From positions 62,001 through 126,000 of the forward strand of contig NZ_JQGC01000017.1 of the NCBI RefSeq assembly GCF_000743575.1: DNA of 64,000 nt. Reading direction: 5' to 3'. Both the position numbers and the translations under genes were made by a program. Each line of letters begins with the position of its first letter. Within the stretch, counting starts at the first letter, position 1. Of the stretch, positions 10,799 to 18,498 are shown one piece after another. The notes beneath the pieces were generated by a model. That model saw only the letters and a program-made list of their open reading frames with translations. It ran no database searches and was not told where the DNA came from. This DNA comes from Devosia riboflavina (lineage in GTDB: Bacteria; Pseudomonadota; Alphaproteobacteria; Rhizobiales; Devosiaceae).

Positions 10799-13309
10799 CT
10801 AGAACTCGCTCCAGTCGTCGGCCTTCACCGCGGCATTGCCGTGATTGAGATAGGCCTTGGCAACCGACTTGAGCTTGTTCTGCAGGCCGCGTGCGCCCTG
10901 CGGCTGCGACTCGGCGGGACGGGCGGCCGAAGCCACCTTCCTTCCGTCCGTTGCGAAGATATCGACGATCCCGTCGAGCTTGGTGGCCTGTGCCTCCGTC
11001 TGCTCGATGGCGGCGTTCATCTCTTCGACCAGCGCCGCATTGTGCTGGGTCATTTCGTCCATCTGCCGCACGGCCGCATTGACCTCCTCGATAGAGGACG
11101 CCTGTTCGCGGCTTTCGCGAGCAATGCCATTCATCAGGTCATTGGACGACCGCGCTGCTTGGAGCATGGCTGCAAGCTTGGAAGCTGCGTCGCTGACAAG
11201 GCGAGTACCGCCCTTCACTTCGCTGGCGCTTTGTTCGATGAGCTGCTTCACATCCGACGAGGCGCTGGCCGCAGACTGCGCGAGGCGCCGCACTTCCACG
11301 GCCACGACGGCAAAACCCTTGCCTGCCTCGCCGGCCCGCGCTGCCTCCACCGAAGCGTTGAGGGCAAGGAGGTTTGTCTGAAAGGCGATGTCGTCGATCA
11401 TGCCGATAATGTTGGAGATCTTGGCCGAAGATGCCGTGATCTTTTCCATGGCCTCGGTCGCCTGCGCCATCACCTGCCCGCCGACTTCGGCAGAATTCGT
11501 CACGTCGCCCGCAGCCGCACTGGCTTCCTGTGCCCGCTGCGCATTCTGCAGCACGGTCGAAGCAAGCTGTTCCATCGCCGCGGAAGTCTCTTCGATCGTC
11601 GCCGCCTGCTTGGTCGTGCGTTCGCTGAGATCATTGGCCCCGGAAAGGATTTCTCCGGTAGCCGTCTTCAAGGTGCCCGAGGTTGTCCGCAATTCGCCAA
11701 CCACGTCGGTCAGGCGATCGGCCACCGCATTGACGTCCGACTTGAGCCGCGCAAAGGCGCCCTGATAGTCCCCTTCCATGCGATGGGTCAGATCGGTATT
11801 GGCCAGCGCCGAAAGCACGACACCGGTCTCGCCGACACCGCGATCCACGGTTTCCACCAGCCCATTGACCGACCGCGCCAGCGTGTTGAGTTCGTCATCG
11901 GGGAAATCGGCTTCCACCCGGCGCGAGAAATCGCCTGCAATGGCCGCATCCACCACATGCCCGAACGAGCGCTGCAATTTCTGCATCATGGCGGCGCGAT
12001 CCGCCTGGCCTCGAATGATTGATGCCGCTTCCGCCTCGGTCATTTCCGCCATGCGCAACCCGTTCTGACGGAACACCTCAACCGCCCGCGCCATGGCGCC
12101 GATTTCGTCGCCGCGATGACCGCCCGATACCTCGACGGCAAGATCGCCCTCGGCCAGCGTCTCCATCGTATGGGTCAGGCGAGAAATCGGCCGGCTGATC
12201 GAGCGGGCAAAGAAGAAGCCGAGCACTGCGGCGATAGCCAGCAGAACCCCGCCGACCAGCAGCGTCATGTTGCGCATGCTGACAACAGGCGCCAGCGCCT
12301 CGTCTTCGGGCTGCACCGCCGTCACCGCCCAGGTCACCCCGCCCACGCTGACGGGTTCGGCCCGCACTACCATGGGGGCACCGCGATAATCCGTGCTCAT
12401 CCCCTCGCCGCTCTGGCCGGAGAAGGCGGCAGTCACGACGTCGGAGGTCAGCGTCGTGACGAGGACGTCGTCAGCCGCCGTCTTGGGGGATTCGCTGCGC
12501 AGGAGGCCATCCTGCCCGACCACCACGACTTCGCCGCTCTTGCCCATGCCCGAAAGCTCGGACACCCTGCTGCTCATGGCCGCGGGCGAAATCGCCAGCA
12601 CCATGACGCCGGTATTTTCGTCCTTGTCGAAAACCGGCATGGCCATGAAACTTTGCGGCGTGCCGGCCGGTCCATAGACGGAGAAGTCGACAAAGGCGGC
12701 CGAACCATCCGGCAGATCCTTGGCTGCCGTGAAGGCCTGGCCCAGGCCGGAGGCAGCCAGAACCGGGTCGGTGACCACATTGCCGGCAAAATCGATATTC
12801 TTGGCGACCGAGTAGACGACGTCCCCGGTCGCGCTCACCAGCAGCACGTCGGAATAATCGCGCTCAAGTTTGAGCGTCCGGAAGCCGGGATGGAACCGCT
12901 TGTGCGGCGCGTCATAGGTCGCGCCCTTGCCATTGGCGCTGTCGAGCGCCGAACGATCGTCCTGGTTCGGGTTTTCGGTGACATAGGCGGTCTGCAATTG
13001 CAGCGCCGCGCGTTCCTTGAGCCCCATGCGCAATTCTTCGAGCGCACGCGTCAGGTTCTTCATCGCCGTGACCGTATCGGAGCGCTGCACGAAGAGCCGC
13101 AGATCCACCTCGGCGCTCGAAAAATACTCGCTCACCATGGTCGTCGCCGTATTGAGCGAAGCCTGCATGGACTGGTCGCGCTGTTCCTCAACCGTGCCAA
13201 GGCCAATAAAATAGCTGGCAATGCCGACACCGGCACTCACCACCAAAGCCGAGCCAACCAAAGCCAGTGGCAGTTTCTGCGCAATGCGCAGCTGCGGTAT
13301 AAATCGCAC
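10799..13309 (-). CDS. Membrane chemoreceptor with a large Cache sensor
   Basis: An 836-residue MCP from a GTG start. TM1 at about 10-32; a periplasmic region at about 33-345 with two sensor lobes, the first carrying [30 protein letters not shown] and [15 protein letters not shown]. That block recurs in many uncharacterised alphaproteobacterial sensors. TM2 at about 348-370, HAMP, a second HAMP-like segment ([17 protein letters not shown]) and the MCP signalling domain follow. It ends in DDWSEF, a variant of the DWDEF tail of the other receptors. The open frame extends upstream to another GTG at 13432, but the GTG at 13307-13309 is preceded by GGGGGGAACAAGG and leads directly into the first helix, so it is preferred. 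Confidence 0.87.
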   Translation of the reverse strand: MRFIPQLRIAQKLPLALVGSALVVSAGVGIASYFIGLGTVEEQRDQSMQASLNTATTMVSEYFSSAEVDLRLFVQRSDTVTAMKNLTRALEELRMGLKERAALQLQTAYVTENPNQDDRSALDSANGKGATYDAPHKRFHPGFRTLKLERDYSDVLLVSATGDVVYSVAKNIDFAGNVVTDPVLAASGLGQAFTAAKDLPDGSAAFVDFSVYGPAGTPQSFMAMPVFDKDENTGVMVLAISPAAMSSRVSELSGMGKSGEVVVVGQDGLLRSESPKTAADDVLVTTLTSDVVTAAFSGQSGEGMSTDYRGAPMVVRAEPVSVGGVTWAVTAVQPEDEALAPVVSMRNMTLLVGGVLLAIAAVLGFFFARSISRPISRLTHTMETLAEGDLAVEVSGGHRGDEIGAMARAVEVFRQNGLRMAEMTEAEAASIIRGQADRAAMMQKLQRSFGHVVDAAIAGDFSRRVEADFPDDELNTLARSVNGLVETVDRGVGETGVVLSALANTDLTHRMEGDYQGAFARLKSDVNAVADRLTDVVGELRTTSGTLKTATGEILSGANDLSERTTKQAATIEETSAAMEQLASTVLQNAQRAQEASAAAGDVTNSAEVGGQVMAQATEAMEKITASSAKISNIIGMIDDIAFQTNLLALNASVEAARAGEAGKGFAVVAVEVRRLAQSAASASSDVKQLIEQSASEVKGGTRLVSDAASKLAAMLQAARSSNDLMNGIARESREQASSIEEVNAAVRQMDEMTQHNAALVEEMNAAIEQTEAQATKLDGIVDIFATDGRKVASAARPAESQPQGARGLQNKLKSVAKAYLNHGNAAVKADDWSEF

Positions 13310-13473
13310 CCTTGTTCCCCCCAAGCATGATCCGACCCAGCGGCTTTCAAGCCGGCCGCGTCCCAGCCAGCGCCAGGCGCTGCGGGTCGGCAAATCTCCT
13401 TCCGCAATCGTTACATATTTAGGTTTAACCACTTATTACGGCGTCAACGGACGTGAAAGCGGCCCGCAAAGCA

Positions 13474-13506
13474 AAGCGCCCGCAACCGGATGGTTGCGGG
13501 CGCTTC
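13474..13506 (-). terminator. Strong Rho-independent terminator after cheY
   Basis: A perfect 14-base-pair stem (AAGCGCCCGCAACC / GGTTGCGGGCGCTT) with a 4-base loop. On the minus strand TTTGCTTTG follows. It lies 26 bases past the stop of the cheY at 13532 and ends the cheD-R-B-Y transcript. Confidence 0.9.
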
Positions 13507-13531
13507 AGGAAATGGTTTCGTCGCTAGCCGA

Positions 13532-13921
13532 TCAGGTCAGCGCGCCGATCACTGCCTCGATACGCTTCTTCATGGTCGAAACGTCGAACGGCTTGATGAT
13601 GTAGTTGTTGACGCCAGCGGAGATGGCTTCCTTCACCTGTTCGGCGTCCGAACGGCCCGTCGCCATGATGAAGGGCATGGCCTGGGTGCGCGGATGCTTG
13701 CGGATCACCTTCAGAAGCGTCAGCCCGTCGATATCGTCCATGTTCCAGTCGGAAATGATGAGATCGACATTGGCGCCTTCGAGCTTGCCCAATGCATCGC
13801 GACCGGACTTGGCCTCGATGATGTCCTTGAAGCCGAGTTGGTTGAGAATGTATTTACAGATGCCACGCATGGACTGCTGGTCATCAACGATGAGAACGCT
13901 GACAGCACTGGCTTTGGGCAT
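13532..13921 (-). CDS. cheY: CheY-type single-domain response regulator
   Basis: A 129-residue receiver domain without an output domain. Acidic pocket D13/D14, phospho-acceptor D58 in LIISDWNM, switch threonine T88 in IMATGRS, and lysine K110 in YIIKPF are all present. The role is either motor binding or a phosphate sink downstream of CheA. It is the distal gene of the cheD-cheR-cheB-cheY group, 112 bases after cheB, and is followed by a strong terminator. With the second CheY at 20861, this matches the two-CheY arrangement of rhizobia, in which one CheY drives the motor and the other drains phosphate. Which is which cannot be told from the sequence. Confidence 0.95.
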   Translation of the reverse strand: MPKASAVSVLIVDDQQSMRGICKYILNQLGFKDIIEAKSGRDALGKLEGANVDLIISDWNMDDIDGLTLLKVIRKHPRTQAMPFIMATGRSDAEQVKEAISAGVNNYIIKPFDVSTMKKRIEAVIGALT

Positions 13922-14033
13922 GGACTCTATCTACCTCTTACTCGCCGGCGCCTGAGCTCCGGTATTCAAGATCATCCTAAGCGGGAGAGGTTACAATTCT
14001 CTCAATCGCACAGGGTGCATTGCAGCCTTGCCG

Positions 14034-15080
14034 TTAAGCTGCCGAACGCAAACGAACGAGCGCATTGGCCAGTTTGGCCGCGACCTGCTCGAGCGGCGCC
14101 TGCTCGACCACCGCGCCTTCCTCGAAGGCAACGCGCGGCATGCCATAGACCAGAGCCGAAGCCTGGCTCTGCCCCACCGTATAGGCGCCGGCATCGCGCA
14201 TGAGTTTCAGGCCTCGCGCCCCATCGCGTCCCATGCCGGTGAGAATGGCGCCGACCGCCATATGCCCCACCGCCTTGGCAACCGATTCGAACAGCACGTC
14301 GACGCTCGGACGATGGCCGCTGGTCAATTCGTCCTGGCTCAACCGGCATTTGAGCTGCCCCGAAGAGCGCTCGACGCGCAGGTGATAATCGCCGCGCGCC
14401 ACATAGGCATGGCCGCGTTCGAGCACCATGCGGTCCTCGGCCTCGACCACTTTTATGGCGCAGAGTTCGTCGAGACGCGCCGCAAAGCGGCCGGTAAAGC
14501 CGGCCGGCATATGCTGGGCAATGACGATGGGCGGGCAATCCGCCGGCATATTGGTCAGAACAGCGCGAATGGCTTCGACGCCACCTGTGGATGCGCCGAT
14601 GGCGATGAGAGCGCCGTCGGGCGCCGCCGCCGTCTTGACCGCGGCCTTGGGCGTCTCGATCCGGGTTGCGGCGCCCCGCACGTCGGTGCGCGCCGCATCG
14701 CGGATCTTGTCGCGCAGGCTCGCGCCAAAGGCATCGAGCCCGCCGGCAAATTCGGCGCTCGGCTTGGCCACGAAATCCACGGCGCCCAGTTCAAGCGCCA
14801 GCAGCGTTTCGCTCGCCCCCTTCTTGGTCAGGGTCGAGACCATGACCACAGGCATGGGCCGCAGGCGCATCAGCTTTTCGAGGAAATCGAGCCCGTTCAT
14901 ATTGGGCATTTCGATATCGAGCGTCACCACATCGGGATTGAGCTGCTTGATCTTCTCGCGCGCTTCGATGGGATCGGTTGCCGTGCCGACGACATTGATG
15001 TCGCCGTCGCGCGTCAGCATGCGGGTGAGCACCTCGCGAATGAGGGCCGAGTCGTCGACGACCAGAACCTTGATAGTCAT
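14034..15080 (-). CDS. cheB: Chemotaxis protein-glutamate methylesterase/deamidase CheB
   Basis: 348 residues. It removes methyl groups from receptor glutamates and deamidates glutamines. The N-terminal receiver has D9/D10 and phospho-acceptor D55 in VVTLDIEMP. The C-terminal esterase shows the triad S164 (IGASTGG), H190 (IAQHMPAGFT) and D286 (TGMGRDGA). Length and domain order are typical. The start codon overlaps the cheR stop in an ATGA, indicating translational coupling. The DWxEF tails of the neighbouring membrane receptors are plausible docking sites for its receiver-linker region. Confidence 0.97.
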   Translation of the reverse strand: MTIKVLVVDDSALIREVLTRMLTRDGDINVVGTATDPIEAREKIKQLNPDVVTLDIEMPNMNGLDFLEKLMRLRPMPVVMVSTLTKKGASETLLALELGAVDFVAKPSAEFAGGLDAFGASLRDKIRDAARTDVRGAATRIETPKAAVKTAAAPDGALIAIGASTGGVEAIRAVLTNMPADCPPIVIAQHMPAGFTGRFAARLDELCAIKVVEAEDRMVLERGHAYVARGDYHLRVERSSGQLKCRLSQDELTSGHRPSVDVLFESVAKAVGHMAVGAILTGMGRDGARGLKLMRDAGAYTVGQSQASALVYGMPRVAFEEGAVVEQAPLEQVAAKLANALVRLRSAA

Positions 15081-15919
15081 GCTGCTTCTCGTTTGTTCAT
15101 CCGCTTGGATTGATAGATGGTCTTGCCCACGAGGCGGAAACCTTCCCCGCCCGAGCCCAGGTTTTCCGAGTGGCCGATATAGAGGAAGCCTTCGGGAGCC
15201 AGGAGCTTGCCGAAGCGGCCGAACACGGCGCCTTGCGTCGGCTTGTCAAAATAGATCGCCACATTGCGACAGAAGATGGCGTCGAACGGCCCCTTCATCG
15301 GCCATTCGGCAATCAGGTTAAGCGGCTTGAACGAGACCAGTTCGCGCGCCGCCTGCGGCACCTGCACCGTGCCATCGCTGAGCTTCTGGAACGGCCGCGC
15401 CCGTTCGCCGCTAAGGCCCGAAAGTTCGTTTTCCGGATAGATGCCGCGCGCCGCCTTGGCGATCACGGCCGTATCGATATCCGTGGCGAGGATCTTGAAA
15501 TCCCAGCGCTTGAGTTCGGGAAAGGCATTGAGCAGGTCCATGCCGATCGTATAGGGCTCCTGCCCCGTCGAGCACCCGGCCGACCAGATGCGCAGGCGCT
15601 GGCCGCGCGGTCGCTCGCTCATCAGCGCGCCGACATAGGTCTTGAGGTGATCGAAATGGTGATCTTCGCGATAAAAACGCGTGAGATTGGTCGTCAGCGC
15701 ATTGACGAAGTCCTGCCCGTCGCTCGCCGACGCACCCTTTTCGAGATAGTCGACATAGTCGTCGAAGCTGGACAGATCGAGCGCCCGCACGATCTTGGAA
15801 AGGCGCGATACCACCAGGGTCCGCTTGGCGTCGCTAAGGGAAATGCCGGCGACCTTGTAGACGCGGCTTTTGATCCGCGAAAACTCGCGCTCGCTGAGGG
15901 AAATTTCTCCCTGTTCCAT
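15077..15919 (-). CDS. cheR: Chemotaxis protein methyltransferase CheR
   Basis: 280 residues. SAM-dependent methylation of receptor glutamates. The N-terminal all-alpha domain covers about residues 1-75. The catalytic domain carries NLTRFYRED, the SAM-binding IWSAGCSTGQEPYTI, the ATDID motif and IFCRNVAIYFD. The ATG at 15917-15919 is preceded by GGGGAAGG at 5-base spacing; an upstream in-frame alternative codon at 15952 has no good ribosome-binding site. Its stop overlaps the cheB start by four bases. cheD lies 173 bases upstream on the same strand. Confidence 0.96.
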   Translation of the reverse strand: MEQGEISLSEREFSRIKSRVYKVAGISLSDAKRTLVVSRLSKIVRALDLSSFDDYVDYLEKGASASDGQDFVNALTTNLTRFYREDHHFDHLKTYVGALMSERPRGQRLRIWSAGCSTGQEPYTIGMDLLNAFPELKRWDFKILATDIDTAVIAKAARGIYPENELSGLSGERARPFQKLSDGTVQVPQAARELVSFKPLNLIAEWPMKGPFDAIFCRNVAIYFDKPTQGAVFGRFGKLLAPEGFLYIGHSENLGSGGEGFRLVGKTIYQSKRMNKREAA

Positions 15920-16092
15920 GAAACCTTCCCCGACTAACCAAGCCCTTGTCACGGAGCGGCAAGTTACCGTTCCGCGAGCATGGTCGCGATTGCCGCGCCA
16001 TGCTGTTGAGCGAAAGTCATTCTGGCCGGTTCATTCCTTAGATTGCGTAAATTCTGCCCGGAATGCCGGGCAATATTTGCGCCATTGGCGCC

Positions 16093-16683
16093 TCAGAAAA
16101 GTTCGATGTCGTCGACCGGGGCCGGCACCACGACGCGGCGCTTGGCCAGCGCCAGTTCTTCCTTGGCGACATTGGCGCCGACATCACTGTCGAGGCGTTT
16201 TACGAAGGCGCGGCCCGAATGGGGCTTGAACAGCACGCGCCTCGCAAACATGCCGCCGAGGTCTTCGCTCGAAGCCATATAGCCTTCGTCGGCGAGGAAC
16301 TGGCGCACGAATTCGATATTCTTGGCCCCGACATCGTCGAGGGCCGAATTGATCTTGCCGCCGCCGAACACCTTGATCTCGAGGTTGGACTTCTTGCCCG
16401 AGCCCTGCGAGAGCACCTTGTTGATCAACTGCTCCATGGCAAAGGCCCCGTAGCGGGCCGATGCGCCATACCGGTCCTTGGCCGAACCCGACTGTTCGGC
16501 GAGAAGGAAGTGGTTCATCCCGCCGACATTGGCGACACGATCCCTGACGCAGGCCGAGATGCACGAACCGAGCACGGTCGAGAACGTGACATCCTGAGCC
16601 GAAGAAACGTGGCAATCGCCCTGATGGACTGTAGTGACGATACCTCTGTCGAATTCAGGCGGCAGGGAGCTATTCTGGCCCAT
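16093..16683 (-). CDS. cheD: Chemoreceptor glutamine deamidase CheD
   Basis: 196 residues. CheD deamidates receptor glutamines and in other bacteria also binds CheY- or CheC-type partners. The catalytic cysteine C41 (TVLGSCISAC) and histidine H58 (GGMNHFLL) are spaced 17 apart, as in characterised CheD proteins. The C-terminus is PVDDIELF. A very similar IELF tail ends the divergently encoded DxxxQ protein at 16847. The ATG at 16681-16683 is used here, but a TTG nine codons upstream (16708-16710) has a better placed GGAAG, so the true N-terminus may be slightly longer. Confidence 0.93.
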   Translation of the reverse strand: MGQNSSLPPEFDRGIVTTVHQGDCHVSSAQDVTFSTVLGSCISACVRDRVANVGGMNHFLLAEQSGSAKDRYGASARYGAFAMEQLINKVLSQGSGKKSNLEIKVFGGGKINSALDDVGAKNIEFVRQFLADEGYMASSEDLGGMFARRVLFKPHSGRAFVKRLDSDVGANVAKEELALAKRRVVVPAPVDDIELF

Positions 16684-16846
16684 TTGTCTACGAATACCCG
16701 TCGAGTCCAATTGCTTCCGACCTTAGCTTTAACTCGTTAGCCAAACGCTAACCACGCCAAGCGGGGAGTCCCGATCTCGCCGCAACAGCAAGAAGCGGTT
16801 TAGAAATATTCGGATAATGTGGGCCGGTAGACCTGAGGTTATGCGT

Positions 16847-17200
16847 ATGTCATTGCAGAAGCTGGCAAGAGAGCTCGACGAGACGGCCCGTCAGTCCGCC
16901 GCAATGCTGGAAGGGATCACCGAAGCCCTCGAACTCCTGACGGATTCGACGGCCGGCAAGGACGCATCCGTGCGCCAGGGCATGATGATGATCATCACCG
17001 CCCTCCAGGGCCAGGACCGCATCGAGCAGCGCTGCCGCAACATGGCCCTCGCCGCCCGCCAGTTCTCCCTCCTGCCCCCGACGGCGCCCGAAAGCGTCTA
17101 CGACGAAATCTGGCAGAGCCTCACCCTCGACGAACTCCGCGTCCCCGCCCTTTCCGGCGTCGCGGCCAACCAGGCACACGGCGAGATCGAACTGTTCTAG
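16847..17200 (+). CDS. Small DxxxQ protein, candidate CheZ/CheT-like partner of the chemotaxis system
   Basis: A 117-residue, predominantly helical soluble protein encoded divergently from cheD. Within a long amphipathic helix it has QGQDRIEQRCRNM (D57 to Q61), which fits the DxxxQ signature used by CheZ-type CheY-P phosphatases and found in the short rhizobial CheT proteins. It ends in GEIELF, matching the DDIELF end of CheD. Position and motif suggest a role in CheY dephosphorylation or in adaptation-enzyme complexes; this is inference, since overall identity to CheZ cannot be assessed by eye. The ATG at 16847 has GAGG eight bases upstream; in-frame ATGs at 16817 and 16841 are less well placed. 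Confidence 0.72.
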   Translation: MSLQKLARELDETARQSAAMLEGITEALELLTDSTAGKDASVRQGMMMIITALQGQDRIEQRCRNMALAARQFSLLPPTAPESVYDEIWQSLTLDELRVPALSGVAANQAHGEIELF

Positions 17201-17323
17201 TTCGACGGCTTCCCACTCCATTTCGTTCGATTTGCCTCAAGCCTGGCGGCGAAGCCCATAAGGCAAGCAGCGGAACGTCACCCCTCCTCGCCCCTGAGGC
17301 GAAGAGGGCATTGAGGCCAAGCC

Positions 17324-17749
17324 TCAGGCGAGCCTGGCGTCCAGCGTAACCTCGATGGCGCCCAGCGCCTTTGACACCGGACAATTGGCTTTCGCCTTTT
17401 CCGCCAGTTCCTGAAATGTGGCATTGTCGATGCCGGGTACGGTTCCGACCAGGGTCAACGCGCTGCCCGTAATGCCGGTGCCGGGAATGAGCGTGACTGC
17501 CGCCTCGACCTTGAGATTGGTAGCCGGGGTCCCATTCTCGGCAAGGAAATGTCCGAGCTGCATCGCAAAGCACCCCGAATGTGCTGCGGCAATCAGCTCT
17601 TCCGGATTGGTCCCCGACTTGCCGCTCTCATCAACAAACCGCCCCTTATAGGTATAGGGCAGCGCCGAGAATGCGCCACTCTGGACATCCAGGGTGCCCG
17701 TGCCTTCGACAAGTGTTCCTGTCCAGTTCGCAGTGGCCGTGCGCTTCAT
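17324..17749 (-). CDS. osmC: OsmC/Ohr-family peroxiredoxin
   Basis: 141 residues. Thiol-dependent peroxidase that reduces organic hydroperoxides. The two redox cysteines are C60 (HSGCFAM) and C123 (NCPVSKAL), with the family's glutamate in NPEELIAAAHSGC. It fits the OsmC branch (TANWTGTLVEGTGTLD start, GTNPEEL core). It lies between cheW and cheD on the same strand but is cut off from cheW by a terminator at 17857, so it is probably an independent stress gene inside the chemotaxis locus. No OhrR-type regulator gene is adjacent. Confidence 0.92.
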   Translation of the reverse strand: MKRTATANWTGTLVEGTGTLDVQSGAFSALPYTYKGRFVDESGKSGTNPEELIAAAHSGCFAMQLGHFLAENGTPATNLKVEAAVTLIPGTGITGSALTLVGTVPGIDNATFQELAEKAKANCPVSKALGAIEVTLDARLA

Positions 17750-17856
17750 CGTGCTCTCCTCAGGTTGGATCCATGCACTTCATGGCAGCGCGGAGACTAG
17801 CAGTTGCGACCATGAAGCCCAAGCATCGACATGCGCCGGCAGTCTCCCCAAACAGA

Positions 17857-17878
17857 AAGGGCGCCTTGCGGCGCCCTT
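17857..17878 (-). terminator. Rho-independent terminator after cheW
   Basis: A 9-base-pair stem (AAGGGCGCC / GGCGCCCTT) with a TTGC loop, followed on the minus strand by TCTGTTTG. It lies 24 bases past the cheW stop and closes the STAS-cheY-cheA-cheW transcript. Confidence 0.85.
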
Positions 17879-17901
17879 GTCAAACTCATGCTCGGCTGGC
17901 C

Positions 17902-18390
17902 TTAGCCGTCGAGCTTGGCGCCATTGACCACGGCGTGGAGGTCGATGAGACCCACCATGCGGCTGTCATGGGTGATGATGCCGTTGAGGAGTTCGGTGTC
18001 GATGGCATTGCCTTCGGGCACGTTGTGGATGTCTTCGCGGCTCACGGTCAGAATATCGGACACGGCGTCGACGAGGATCCCGACCCACTTGTCACCCACG
18101 CTCATCACCACCACGACGTGGTTCTTGGTGGGCGAGGTCTGGCCGTCGCCGAACCGGGCGCGCAGATCGAAGATCGGCACGATGGTGCCGCGCAGGTTGA
18201 TCACGCCGCGCACGAAGTCGCGCGTGTTCGGCAGCGGGGTGGCACCATTCCAGGCGCGGATTTCGCGCACCGTGGTGATCTCAACGCCGTAAGTCTGCTC
18301 TCCGATGGAGAAGGCGATAAGTTGCAGGGTGTTCTGGCCAACGACGGCCGTTTTATCCCCATTGTCTTCGCGGAGGCTGAGCGCTTCCAT
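17902..18390 (-). CDS. cheW: Chemotaxis adaptor CheW
   Basis: 162 residues. Scaffold protein linking CheA to receptor hairpin tips. It carries the CheW fold motifs FSIGEQTYGVEITTVREI, RGVINLRGTIVPIFDLR and WVGILVDAVSDIL. It follows cheA by 108 bases on the same strand; that gap is GC-rich and contains an imperfect inverted repeat (about 18449-18475). The start at 18390 gives a slightly extended N-terminus before the first beta strand. Confidence 0.96.
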   Translation of the reverse strand: MEALSLREDNGDKTAVVGQNTLQLIAFSIGEQTYGVEITTVREIRAWNGATPLPNTRDFVRGVINLRGTIVPIFDLRARFGDGQTSPTKNHVVVVMSVGDKWVGILVDAVSDILTVSREDIHNVPEGNAIDTELLNGIITHDSRMVGLIDLHAVVNGAKLDG

Positions 18391-18498
18391 TTTCCTGGCC
18401 TTTCTGCCGCCCTTCTGGGCCGGTTACACACTGTGAGCGGCTGACGCGCCGCGCTTTACTCGTAGTCCGGCGCGGCATGCCGCCACGCCACTTGGCCA

